A stretch of 64,000 nucleotides of DNA from the NCBI GenBank assembly GCA_003952965.2, contig CM025856.1, positions 3,179,127 through 3,243,126 of the forward strand, read 5' to 3'. Below the pieces are notes generated by a model. The model was not told the origin of the DNA and made no database searches. It worked only from the letters and a program-made list of their open reading frames with translations. Below, piece by piece: positions 50,136-60,539 of this stretch. Made by a program: the position numbers and the translations under genes. Numbering within the stretch: position 1 is the first letter of the stretch; each line of letters begins with the position of its first letter. Source of the stretch: Morella rubra (lineage: Eukaryota > Streptophyta > Magnoliopsida > Fagales > Myricaceae).

Positions 50136-50790
50136 GCCTCATTAATCTTGCTTGTCACGGAATTTAGGGGGTTTCACTGTTACACAAATATATTTGCCAT
50201 CTTTTCTACATTGATATATTAAGAATGTTAGATATGTGACAACTATACACCTCTTATTCATATTTCTCGTTTTTTTCCTGAATCCTACAGAACTACACTG
50301 CAAAAATCTCCGATTTTGGCTTGGCGAAATTGGGGTCCTTCTGGCGGCGACTCGCCCGTGACAACCAGAATTATGGGCACAAATGGTTATGCTGCTCCAA
50401 AATATATTGCAACGGATAATGATAGCTTTAACAAACTCTAGTAATTTAATTTTATCGGAGAATAAATAATTCTATGACAAACTCCTGCAACTTACTTACA
50501 TATATGTAAGTCCTTGTAGCTCAGACATTTTAAAAACATTCTTGACATCAAAGAAAATTGAAGCTAGCAATCTAATATTTTTTAGTCAAGGAAATCTGCT
50601 AACATGCCTGCCATTGCACTACTACGTACTCAACAGGTCATTTGTACGTGAAAGAGTGATGTGCATGGCTTTGATGTGATGCTGCTTGTAATGTTAACAG
50701 GCTTGGGTACTTGATACGAGAAGGCCTAATGGGCAGCAATCTCTCATTGAATGGTTAGATCATGTCTTTCAAATAAATGTAGGATAGTTT
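50136..50790 (+). pseudogene. RLCK-VII fragment, exons 5-6
   Basis: Matches 17785-18530 of kinase copy 1, introns included: the TTGCTTGTCACGGAATTTAGGG block, exon 5 (AAAATCTCCGATTTTGGCTTGGCGAAATTGGGG), the intron with ATATATGTAAGTCC, and exon 6 (TCATTTGTACGTGAAAGAGTGATGT). There are frameshifts in both exons and the exon 6 match stops at TCTTTCAAATAAATG. Because introns are kept, it arose by DNA duplication, not retroposition. Copy 1 is the closest relative. Confidence 0.9.
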
Positions 50791-51184
50791 TCTCTAAGGA
50801 TTGTAATCAGTTTCAGATACATTACAGCGGGTGTAGCCTGTGGGAAGTAAGGTTCTGCCCCTGTTTCTCAATCAAGAAGGTTCTGCCCCTGTTTCTCAAT
50901 CAAGAAGTAGCGTAACAAATATCCATTCCTCGAGTAGGTTTTCTTTTGTACAGGATATACAAAAATAATAAGAAAATAAAACAAGATAAAGGCTATTTAC
51001 CACAATGAAACAACTAGGATAAATAATAATAGATATAAAATTTTAGTAAAATTTTGTTAAAATTTTAAGTTGGTGTTAAAAAATAAGTGTATTGGAATTG
51101 GTGAATGAGTGATAAAAGTAAAAGTTAAATTTTGAAGTGTGTTCGGTAAAGGTAAAATTTTGTTAAAATTATATTAAAATTTTA

Positions 51185-51510
51185 TTAAGCTAAACATTAT
51201 ATTACACAAAGAGTCTTACAAGAGAAGAAATAAAACACCAAAGGAGGGTCAAAGCCCTCATACACCCAAGGAAATTTAGGGAGAGGCCCAAGTAACTTAC
51301 GAAGCATCCCTCTGGTAGGGAGGAAGCGGCCCGTGGGACAAGATTGTGTGCTACACCATTTGCACACCTGTGAGAAAAGCAGCAGCAAGAGCTCTGGAAC
51401 GCTGGGAGACTAGCCTTAATTTTGGAGAAGATGGCATCCAGAAATCACTTGGCGCCACACACTTCATCTCAGCAACTTCCACGCCCAACCACACTAATCT
51501 AAGGAAGCTA
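51185..51510 (-). mobile_element. Retroelement RNase H-like tail, copy 1
   Basis: The minus strand shows SVPAF-like coding typical of the RNase H-like end of plant LINEs (ALAAAFLTGVQMV, then HNLVPRAAS...) followed by an AT-rich end at 51180. It aligns with 55610-55860 (shared GTGAGAAAAGCAGCAGCAAGAGCTCTGGAAC and GGGAGAGGCCCAAGTAACT). Frames are broken. Confidence 0.6.
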
Positions 51511-52117
51511 GCAGACTGAAATCTCAAGTTAATGAACTGCATAATGTCTTTTGGATACTCAAGAATTGCATAATTACTAAACATCAAAAACATGGAAAAA
51601 CAGCCAATGAACCGTTGGAAGCAAGTAGGTTCCATAAGACTACATACATGCTGACATCTCTCTAAGATGAGTAAATATAAGTGAATAACCCAACCGGCAA
51701 ATAGGCTCACAAATTGCAAGTTCCTTCTCCTAGCTAGGTAGCTGCTAACCTTCTAGGTTCTGCTATTTACAAAGAATTCCTATAAGCACGGCAATGATGT
51801 TGCCAGCACTCTTGTTCAATAAATGATACTTTACTTGTTCTTTTCCTTTATTTTTTGGGAAAAGCAGAGGAGGAGAGGCTAGAATGTTAGATTCTGGGGA
51901 GAATGTTATAGGAATCGATCTGAATTCTTCTAAGAAGATCAAAAGTCTTAATCAACAGAATTAGGTTGCTCAAGTAAGCTTAAATACATACCTAACAAGC
52001 ATTAATTGAAATTTTTAAATAGAGGGAACCACCTATTCACCCCCTCTCTAGGTGTTAATAGGTTCTAAATAGGTTTTTTTCAAAAATTAACAACTAAATC
52101 AGTGGCAGAAATTTTTT
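51511..52117. other. Sequence downstream of ZRK copy A
   Basis: Continuation of the retroelement debris to about 51720, then unrecognised AT-rich sequence. No gene supported. Confidence 0.4.
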
Positions 52118-53506
52118 CTAGGGGACGGTCTGACCTTGCAATTCTTCGTCATCTACTTTGGTAATATCTTTTGTTTCGAAGAGCGGCCTCTGAATCCTGG
52201 TGAGGAGAATATATAGAAAATTAAGCGAAAATAATCGTCTCGGGTAACCAATTAAGAGAAGCACGATAAAATTGCTTTGTATAGAATAATGTATAACAAG
52301 AAATGTGGAAAGAATGATGAAACGAACCTCTCAATCCGACGTAGTTCTTTTGTGACGTGGACCATAGTTGGCCTTCGCTCTGGATCCTCATCCACGCATA
52401 TGAGAGCAAGGTCCAGCACAGCTTGTAATTGTTGTTGCATACTTGCTCCTCTTTCCCCTGTCGAGATTCTTGGATTCACTATCTCATCTATTCCGCATTT
52501 TAGTACATAATCTACTAACATCACACATACATTAGCTTTTTCATCACGAAAAACACCAACTTCTCCCGTTAAGAGGCATAACAGAAGCACGCCAAAGCTA
52601 TAGACGTCAATTTTCTCTGTTACGCGACCCGTCGTTACATATTCGGGAGCTGAGTATCCAAAAGTCACTATTGTTTGATGTTTATGTACGTGAGTTTCAC
52701 CCTCGGGGATCGATATGGCATTCCCAAATGCAGATAACTTGGGAATATCATGTTGGTCAAACAAGATATTTTCTGGCATTATATCCGTATGGATAACAGG
52801 TCTGGAGAAGCCAGTGTGAAGGAATGCAACTGCATGAGCAATATCTCTTGCAACCCTTAACCTGCTCTCCCACGCCATGGATTGACGTTGCCGTGCAGTG
52901 CCGTCAGAATTGTCGGCTTGAATTCGATCGGCAAGAGTTTTATTCTTAACAGATTCGAACACCAAAGTCGGAGCTTGAGTCTCGAGGCAACATCCTGTTA
53001 GCCTCAAAACATTTTTTGTGACGGCTCATCTTTGCTGAAATAGCCAAATCGGTGATGACTTGCTTCGAATGCCAAAATGAATGATCCCTCTTAACGGAAA
53101 TGGTTCGACCTTCAAACTCACCATGGTAATAACTATGACTATTAGAGTAATAACTATGAGATGACGGTCCATGTAGCAGACGAGACTTATGGTAGTAATT
53201 AGTTGCCTGCGCAAGCTCCTCATAGGAGTAGGTACGGATAGGAATAGGCCTGCCATTACAAGAGGCAACTAAAGCCTCCAGCATCCTGCTTCCATTCTCC
53301 AGGAAGGCTTTCTCTCTTTCTCTTCTCCGGGCTCTCTCTCTCCCTCCTTCCCGGCCCAATCTTGACAAAAGATCTCTGCCAGAGGAAACCAGCTTCTCCA
53401 GTAGCATGCTTCGATTCTCCAGAAAGGTGCTCTTTCTCTCTGAATTTCCACTCATCGTCGTCATATCCTCTATCTTTTCTCCCCCTGGTGTATGAGATCC
53501 GCTCAA
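52118..53506 (-). CDS. ZED1-related kinase (RLCK-XII pseudokinase), copy A, one homopolymer indel
   Basis: Two exons: 53506-52328 and 52196-52118 (acceptor CTCACCAG), ending DDEELQGQTVP. The N-terminal FLENGSRMLEALVASCNGRP, IPIRTYSYEELAQATNYYHK, YYHGEFEGRTISVK and MSRHKNVLRLTGCCLE layout is that of Arabidopsis ZED1/RKS1. The catalytic loop reads HTDIMPEN, and the DFG position reads SAFG, so it should be a pseudokinase; APEY and TEKIDVYSFGVLLL are kept. A T run at 53012-53017 has six bases where other copies have five, shifting the frame; without it there are 418 codons plus stop. In Arabidopsis these proteins are adaptors that hold RLCK-VII substrates on ZAR1, whose likely ortholog lies 10 kb away. 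It is the best preserved ZRK here. Confidence 0.9.
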
Positions 53507-54068
53507 GGACTACATCTACCACTATGAACCCCTGTACTGTTAGATGAATTTAAATGAGGTCCGTAGGCAATCATAAGATAAGGTAAATCGTTTTAAGAAT
53601 GGTTGCAAATGTATTTCTTCCTTTAGAATTAACCAGAAAGTAGAAAAGCATACCGTACCTGCTTCTCTTTCCACGATGTGTTTGAAAATGTACTCATGCA
53701 TTACTGATAATTTTCTCTCTGAGCTTTTCCAGCCATTCTTACCTAAGATCTCTCTCTTCCCCCTACTCTGCCAGGCTAAACTTTATCTGGCCTCTTTCTC
53801 CACCGTCCAGGAAAGCAGAGAGAAATTTCATGGAAACTAAGCGGGGATATTTGTTTTTTGTTTTTTTGTACTTTCTGGCCATAAGCAGAGGGTTCCTCGC
53901 AAATGCCGTGTGTGAACCTCATTAGAGTTTTTGGAGAATTGCCTCCTAGGGTCAAAGGCCATTTCATTGGGCAACATATTCCACGCGGAAATCTGATGGA
54001 GAAAGGATTCTACTAATAGTGCACATAAAAAAGAGTGGTAGATAGTGACACAGATTATGGTCATAATA
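53507..54068. other. Upstream region of ZRK A, duplicated at 63305-63600
   Basis: 53795-54068 recurs at 63305-63600, for example CCACCGTCCAGGAAAGCAGA, GAAATTTCATG(G/A)AAACTAA and CATTTCATTGGGCAACATATTCCACGCGGAAATCTGATGGAGAA. The minus strand is coding-like in both copies (LHQISAWNMLPNE, ESTKNKK) but I do not recognise the family. Probably the shared ZRK upstream region. Confidence 0.6.
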
Positions 54069-54730
54069 TGTCTTTTTTTTTTTCTAAGCAAAATTCATTC
54101 ATCCCCACCAAATCAAAATCAAGGAGGGAGAGGAGGATTGTCAGAATACAGAATATCAAAGGGAAGACAACGAGAAGGAATAGATCCTTCCAAATTCTCA
54201 GAGACAGCCCATTTGGCCACATTATGTGCTAAAAGATTCGCCCCACGACGAACATGAGAAAACGTCCAGCTAACATGATCCTCCATAAGAGCTTTAATGT
54301 CGCGAAGAATAGGAGCAATAGACCAATCTGAAAAGAGTCGATGAATACGTCGAATAATAGTCCTAACATCATCCCTCTTGCCCTGATGGAGGAGTTGATT
54401 ACGCGACAACCAAATAACATCCATAAGAATAGCCCCATACCGAATAAGATGAACAGATTGATCCTCTGAAAATTCAAGATAAGCAACCGGGTCTAATAGT
54501 GCAGTAATCCAATCTAAGATACTGCAGTCCCGTAAACAGAGCGTTTGTAGACCCCAAGGAGATTCACGCCAAGCTAACACAGCTCGGGGACAAAAGAAAA
54601 AAATATGCTCAAGGGATTCCGCTTCCAATTCACAAAAAAACACAAAGCAAGTTGTTAGGACCCATAGGAAGTGTTCGGCTGAGAGCCACTTTGCACGGCA
54701 GAATATTCCAAGCAGCCTTCCAGATCTTAA
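54069..54730 (-). mobile_element. 5'-truncated LINE insertion
   Basis: The minus strand encodes the LINE zf-RVT and RNase H-like end: AAWNILPCKVALSRTLPMG, FFCELEAESLEHIFFFCPRA, AILMDVIWLSRNQLLHQGK, HVRRGANLLAHNVAKWAVSE. A T run at 54069-54080 on the plus strand is its poly(A) tail. The duplicated region at 63580-63600 reads straight through (AGTATGTCTTAAAAGATTG), giving the empty site, so the ~650 bp are an insertion that came after the duplication. The upstream polymerase domain is missing. Confidence 0.9.
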
Positions 54731-54895
54731 AAGATTGTTTCAATGTCCAGTTGGAGCTACTGTTTTGCTTAATCCTGGTGCAGTGTTGGCTTCAATTCTT
54801 TCTCTCCACTTTCAAAAGCTTCTGCAAGAAAAAATCAACAGTTAATGTGGAGCCAATATTTCAACACTCGTGCGTCTCTTTGTATTAGCCAATAT
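54731..54895 (+). repeat. Segment shared with 63590-63760
   Basis: TTAAAAGATTGTTTCA(A/G)TGTCCAGTTGGAG, TTGGCTTCAATTCTTTCTCTCCA and AAGCTTCTGCAAGAAAAAATCAACAGTTAATG occur in both places. It is the continuation of the region interrupted by the LINE. Function unknown. Confidence 0.8.
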
Positions 54896-54899
54896 TTCT

Positions 54900-55606
54900 A
54901 CATGAAGAGTCAATCTAAGATAGTTTTGAAAACAGTACATCTCCCCGGGTAGAAAGGTCAGACCTCCTTTTGTCCATAGACTAGGTTCATCGAAATAGTT
55001 TTAAAGAGTTTCATGGGATTATAATTATGCAGCTCAAAAAAGTGCACAATTTCAATTACGAAGAGGCATTTGTACTCTTCTGGAAGGATTGTAAACAGTT
55101 GAAAGAACAAACTATTGACTGGGCCTCTATGGAGTTTATTGGCAATTCTTTAACTGCTATCCTTAGAGGAACTCAATTTGTTGGCAGCTCTGGTTTACAC
55201 CTTGTGGAGAGAAAGGAATTTGAGCGAAAGCTCTTGGTCTCTATAGGCTGTGGCTAATCGTGAGCAGCAAGATGAATATTGGTAGGTTGTGGTGGTGATT
55301 TCCGGCTAGTTCTTTTGAAGGAAGTCTCTGTTCAAGCTAGAATCAACCTGCTGCTCATAGTTTCAACTGCTAATCGTGATATTGCAGCAAGATGGGGAAT
55401 ATCAGACTTGGTATTCAGGAGTGGACGCACTGATTAATTCATTTTGCTGAATGTATACTCTTGTTGATAGGCCTTTTGGGTTGGCTAGCTCTTGTGCACC
55501 AGACAAGGTTTGATACCTGTGGAGGGGATGTTCCCCGTGTATCTTCTGTTTTTTTCCAATACAAGATCTTACTCAATTACCCAAAAAAAAAAAAAAAAAA
55601 AAAAAA
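54900..55606 (+). mobile_element. LINE 3' end with poly(A) tail
   Basis: Degenerate coding on the plus strand (FVLFWKDCKQLKEQTIDWAS, LVERKEFERKL) is followed by a 3' UTR (CTTTTGGGTTGGCTAGCTCTTGTGCACCAG... GATGTTCCCCGTGTATCTTCTG... CCAATACAAGATCTTACTC) and a run of about 22 A ending at 55605. The closing UTR and A run are typical of plant non-LTR elements. Strand is opposite to the LINE at 54069-54730. Confidence 0.75.
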
Positions 55607-55960
55607 GGGAGGCCACCTGAACAGAGTCTTACAAGAGAATAAATAAAACTCCTAAGGAGAGTCAAAGTCCTCATACACCAAGAAAATCTAGGGAGAGGCC
55701 CAAGTAACTCGGGGAAGCATCCCTCCAGAAGGGAAGAAGCGGCGCATCAGACAAGATTGTGTGGTACACCATTTGCACACCTGTGAGAAAAGCAGCAGCA
55801 AGAGCTCTGGAACACTAGGAGACTAGCCTTAATTTTGGAGATGATAGCATGCAGGATTCAAGGGCAATCCTTGCCACTACGATTAACAGCATCCATAACA
55901 ATCATCGAGTCCCCTTCAAAAATACCTGACGCCAACCCAACACTTCATCTCAGCCTTGCC
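55607..55960 (-). mobile_element. Retroelement RNase H-like tail, copy 2
   Basis: Aligns with 51200-51500: AGAGTCTTACAAGAGAA(T/G)AAATAAAAC, GGGAGAGGCCCAAGTAACT, CATTTGCACACCTGTGAGAAAAGC. It extends further to GTTAACAGCATCCATAACAATCATC. It starts directly after the poly(A) of the plus-strand LINE, so two element pieces abut. Confidence 0.6.
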
Positions 55961-55964
55961 TTGA

Positions 55965-56285
55965 GGATGTTTTTCTCTTAGCTATAATTCACAGGTAAAC
56001 GATTGATTGAAAACTACTTATTTGTGCCATTTCATGTACATGCCACCAATTACACGTAAATTCCTTGCTATGTGCCTTCTCGAACCAGAGGGAACAATAG
56101 CTGACTTAAAATCTAAGAACGCATATATGTGAAGGACATAGACTTCGGCAAGCTCATTATAGCAAGAAACTTAAAGACTCAGTTTGCTAATGATAATTTT
56201 CCAACATAACAAGATGGTTCTAAAAATTGCCCCAAGTGTAGGACATATCGAAGCCACCTTCCCAATACCCTGTTCATCTAGGCTA
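55965..56285 (-). repeat. Inverted copy of 62240-62565
   Basis: The reverse complement matches 62240-62565 over about 320 bp (GGTATTGGGA(A/G)GGTGGCTTCGATATGT, TTAGAACCATCTTGTTATGTTGG, AGCAAGGAATTTACGTGTAATTGG). Coding-like pieces (SAIVPSGSRRHIARNLRVIGG) occur but the family is not recognised. Confidence 0.8.
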
Positions 56286-56429
56286 TTGCGTGACTATTGC
56301 GTTCCGGATTCAACGTCATCACGTTCTCTCAGGCTTTGATCGAACACCTTCTTGGGACTCTTCAAATCTCCATATTGAACACAGCAATTAACTATAAATA
56401 TAATGATTCTCATAAACATATGATCAAGC

Positions 56430-56650
56430 AATGTCACAGCTGATTATAAATCTCTGATTTGGAATACATATTAAGGAGCTGATTTCGAAACAATTCAACT
56501 TGTCTGACGAAGCTGAGACCACAGGCAAGACATTCCCATAAATATGCGCTTGCCTTTGGCGGCTTTATAAGTGAAGTGGAAGAAACTTCAACGTTGAAAA
56601 TGTGTAATTTCTTCAAAACATGATTCAAGATTTCCCGCCTTTGTCCGACT
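56430..56650 (-). repeat. Duplicated unrecognised segment, copy 1
   Basis: TTGTCTGACGAAGCTGAGACCACAGGCAAGACATTCCC and GCGCTTGCCTTTGGCGGCTTTATAAGTGAAGT also occur at 63892-63972. The minus strand has an open frame (KPPKASAYLWECLACGLSF). I cannot assign a family. Confidence 0.7.
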
Positions 56651-56721
56651 GACGTCCGGCTCCAAAGCTTGCAATTTTAGAGTTTCATTGGGTAATACAT
56701 TAGTCTACATGGAATCAGCCA

Positions 56722-58344
56722 TCAACACAGCAAAGTGTATTTCTTCCCAAACTCAACAGAGACATGGATGAAATCAATACGATTTGTTAACCCCTCCAAT
56801 GTTTCAAAAATAAAAACTAAATCAGTGGCAGAAATCTTACAAGGGATGGTCTGACCTTGCAATTCTTCGTCATCTACTTCAGTTATATCTTTAGTTTTGG
56901 TGAGGAGAAATGGAAAATTAAGAGAGGTTCGTTTTGGTGAGATTTTTAGAATTTGAAGTGTTTCAAGAATTTTTAGGTGATGTTGAAGTTTATTAGTATG
57001 CATACAGAAGTTATTTTGGTGTATTGGTATTTGAATATATTCGATTTGTAAATTCTAGAATTTATGTTGTATCTTAGAATACAAACCAAAACGAACATCC
57101 CTTGAGTTTGAGCGAAAATAATTATTTCAAGTAACCAAAGAAACGCACGATAAATTGCTTTGTATAGAATAGATGTTTCTAAAATGACTTGGACGTATAA
57201 CAAGAAATGAGGAAATAATGATGAAACGAACCTCTCAATCCGACGGAGTTCTTTTTTAACTTCTACCATAGTTGGCCTTCTCTCTGGATTCCTATCTGCG
57301 CATATGAGAGCAAGGTGCAGCACAGCTTGAAATTGTTGCTCTATAATTGCTCGTCTTTCCCCTGTCAAGATTCCTGGATCCACCATCTCATCTATTCCTC
57401 CTTCTAGTACGTAATCTACTAACGTCATATATTTTTTATCAGCTCTACGGGAACGATTGAAGGTAGGTTGTCCTGTTAAGAAAACTAGTAGAAGTGCACC
57501 GAAACCATAGACATCAGTTTTCTCCGTTATATGCGACCCGTATTAATGTAATATGGGCATACATATCCAAAAGTCCCACACACCAAATCTTGTACGTGAG
57601 TTTCACCCTCGGGGATGGTTATGGCTAACGCAAAGGCAGTCAATTTGGGAATATCATTTTGGTCAAACAAGATATTTCTTGGTCTTATATCCCTATGAAC
57701 AATGGGTCTGGAGAAGCCAGTGTGAAGGAATGCAATTGCATGAGCAATGTCTCTTGCAACCCTTTAACCTGCTCTCCCACGCCATGGATTGACGTTGCCG
57801 TGGAGTGCCGTCAGAATTGAAGGCATGAATTCGATCGGCAAGAGTTTCATCCTTAACAGATTCAAACACAAAGTTGGAATTTAGTCTCGAGGCAACATCC
57901 TGTTAGCCTCAAAACATTTTTGTGACGGCTCATCTTTGCTGAAATAGCCAAATCGGTGATGGCGTCCTCCAAGTACTCATTTGAATCAGGTAGAAACATC
58001 TTAACGGAAATGGTTCGACCTTCAAACTCACCATGGTAATAAAGATGAAATGACTCTCTATGTAGCAGACGACAATTATGGTAGTAATCAGTTGCCTGCG
58101 CAAGCTCCTCATGGGAGTAGGTACGGATAGGAATAGGCCTGCCATTACAAGAGGCAACTAAAGCCTCCAGCATCCTGCTTCCATTCTCCAGGAAGGCTTT
58201 CTCTCTTTCTCTTCTTTTGGCTCTCTCTCTCCCTCCTTCCCTGCCCAATATTGACAAAAGATCTCTGCCAAAGGAAACCAGCTTCTCCAGTAGCATGCTT
58301 CGATTCTCCAGAAAGGTGCTCTTTCTCTCTGAATGTCCACCCAT
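56722..58344 (-). pseudogene. ZED1-related kinase, copy B, multiple frameshifts
   Basis: The N-terminal half is open from 58344 to about 57870 (FLENGSRMLEALVASCNGRP, YSHEELAQATDYYHN, FEGRTISVKMFLPD). Frameshifts follow at the GCCLET site and near LRVARDIAHA, CPYYINTG and TEKTDVYGFG. The catalytic loop reads HRDIRPRN and the DFG site reads TAFA. The C-lobe is open again at 57428 (VDYVLEGGIDEMVDPGIL...ERRPTMVEVKKELRRIERF). The exon 1 end at 57232 is conserved, but the exon 2 acceptor lost the segment holding CACCAG. Downstream the frame DITEVDDEELQGQTIPCK runs to a stop at 56722, longer than in copy A. Probably not functional. Confidence 0.85.
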
Positions 58345-58861
58345 CCTCTCTCATTTCTCCCACCGGTGCATGGGATCCGCTCAAGGACAAACGGTTTTCG
58401 TTAATTTCTAATGCGTTCCTGACTGGAGAGCAGCAATTGGAAAAGAGAATGCGATTGCAGGACACGTTTCTAAAAGATTCGGCCATGTTCAGGTTTTTGG
58501 TTTTTAGTTGATTTCCAGTTCCAAGTCTTTTTCGTTTATCTCCCATTCAAGTTATTTGACTGTTAGTTTGTCTAGACCATCTTCTCTACACTTTCCACTC
58601 GACTTTTTGGAGGATTACTTCTGTGAGTATGCGGAATGTCTCTCTCTTGTGTCCCACACGCTCTGGCTCACTTCATTTAGAGGCCTGATCGTAATTTTCT
58701 TCCCTTTTCCTTGTCCTGGGACACTCTGGCCAGTGAAAGAAACTTAATAAAAATGGATTAATCCATCATTTTTGAATAAATCAATAGTTAAGGAAGTTAT
58801 ATTGTTCGCCGATTTTAACGAGGAAAAGTTATAAATTGATGTTTGACCTGTGCAATTTACT
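58345..58861. other. Shared ZRK flank
   Basis: 58345-58680 is ZRK upstream sequence also found above copy C (60200-60430: TGCGATTGCAGGACACGTTT, GTTATTTGACTGTTAGTTTGTCTAGACC, CCACTCGACTTTTTGGAGGATTACTTCT). 58690-58861 repeats 48190-48540. The change near 58862 cuts the end off ZRK C. Confidence 0.7.
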
Positions 58862-60191
58862 CATAGTTGGCCTTCTCTCTGGATCCTCATTCAAGCATAT
58901 GAGAGCAAGGTCCAGCACAGCTTGTAATTGTTGTTGCATACTTGCTCCTCTTTCCCCTGTTGAGATTCCTGGATCCACTATCTCATCTATTCCGCATTCT
59001 AGTACATAATTTACTAAGAACACACGTCTTCTATCGGCTCTGGAATGATTGAAGGCAGGTTGTCCCGTTAAGAGGCCTAAAAGAAGCACGCCAAAGCTAT
59101 ACACGTCAGTTTTCTCTGTTATGCGACCCGTACTACAATAGTTGGGACATGCGTGTCCATAAGCCCATTCAACTGCAACATCTACGTGAGTTTCACCCTT
59201 GGGGATGGTTATGGCATGCACAAATTCAGATAATTTGGGAATATCATATAGGTCAAACAAGATATTTTGTGGTTTTATATCCCTATGGATATGGGTCTGG
59301 AGAAGCCAGTGTAAAGGATGCAACTGCATGAGCAATATCTCTTGCAACCCTTAACCTGCTCTCCCATGCCATGGATTGACGTTGCCGTGGAGTACCGTCG
59401 GAATTGAAGGCATGAATTCGATAGGCAAGAGTTCCGTCCTCAACACATTCGAACACCGATGTCGGAACTTGAGTCTCGAGGCAACATCCTGTTAGCCTCA
59501 AAACATTTTTGTGACGGCTATCTTTGCTGAAATAGCCAAATCGGTGATGACGTGCTCCAAATGCCGAAATGAATCAGTTAGATACTTCTTAACGGAAATG
59601 GTTCGACCTTCAAACTCACCATGGTAATAAGGATGACATGAAGATGACATGACGGACAGTTGAAAATATAAAGTCCCACATTGCTAATTGAAACCAATAG
59701 CTTATAAATAAAGCCTCAATGTAACTTTTTGAATATAAGTGAGAAAATCGAATGCCCAGTTGGGCCTTCCAATAGTAGATGTAGGTCAATGACCAAACCA
59801 CTTAAAATCTTGTCTCACTTATCTCAGTTTAAATTTTTTTAAGTTAAAAATTTTTATTTCTTACACGGACTACGTAGCAGACGAGAATTATGGTAGTAAT
59901 CAGTTGCCTGCGCAAGCTCCTCATAGGAGTAGGTACGGATAGGAATAGGCCTACTAAAGCCTCTAGTATCCTGCTTCCATTCTCCAGGAAGGCTCTCTCT
60001 CTTTTACTTCTTCGGTCTCTCTCTCTTCCTCCTTCCCTGTCCAATCTTGACAAAAGATCTCTGCCAGAGGAAACCAGCTTCTCCAGTAGCATGCTTCGAT
60101 TCTCCAGAAAGGTGCTCTTTGTCTCTGAATTTCCACCCATCGTCATCATATCCTCTATCTTTTCTCCCACTGGTGCACAGGATCCGCTCAA
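58862..60191 (-). pseudogene. ZED1-related kinase, copy C, disrupted
   Basis: Opens at 60191 (MSGSCAPVGEKIED, FLENRSMLLEKLVSSGRDLL) but lacks about 16 bp that would encode part of ASCNGRP (at 59956), then has a ~220-bp insertion, then frameshifts (near 59300 at the HRD region). Kept motifs: RLTGCCLETQVPTSVFECVE, HRDIKPQNILFD, SEFVHAITIPKGETHVD (no DFG), TEKTDVYSFGVLLLGLLTG, DEIVDPGISTGERGASMQQQ. The C-terminus stops at ERRPTM where unrelated shared sequence begins. The catalytic loop is the least altered of the ZRK copies. Confidence 0.88.
59650..59868. mobile_element. Insertion inside ZRK C
   Basis: About 220 bp absent from copies A and B lie between the CACCATGGTAATAA block and the TAGCAGACGAGAATTATGG block. 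It contains AAGTCCCACATTGCTAATTGAAACC, similar to the GTCCCACAT ends common in small plant LTR elements. No clear target duplication, so the type is uncertain. Confidence 0.55.
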
Positions 60192-60539
60192 GGACTACCG
60201 GTTGAGGTTCATTTCTAATACGTGCCTAGACTGGAGAGTAGCAATTGGAGAAGAGAATGCGATTGCAGGACACGTTTTTGGTCTTTAGTTGATTTCCAGT
60301 TCAAATCTTTCGTTTATCTTCCATTCAAGTTATTTGACTGTTAGTTTGTCTAGACCTTCCTTTCTACGTTTTCCACTCGACTTTTTGGAGGATTACTTCT
60401 AAGAGAATGCGGAATGTCTCTCTCTGTGTCCCACACCTCTACTAGAAGACACCATGAGATCTAAATCATTTTCTTCATGACTCGATACTTTACCACTCAA
60501 TCAAACTATTCTAAGCCAATACACAATTTGACGCTTTCA
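60192..60539. other. Upstream region of ZRK C and shared join
   Basis: 60200-60430 matches the region above ZRK B. 60430-60535 (CTCTACTAGAAG(A/G), CATGAGATCTAAATCA, GACTCGATACTTTACCACTCAAT) matches 48755-48845. No separate gene. Confidence 0.7.
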
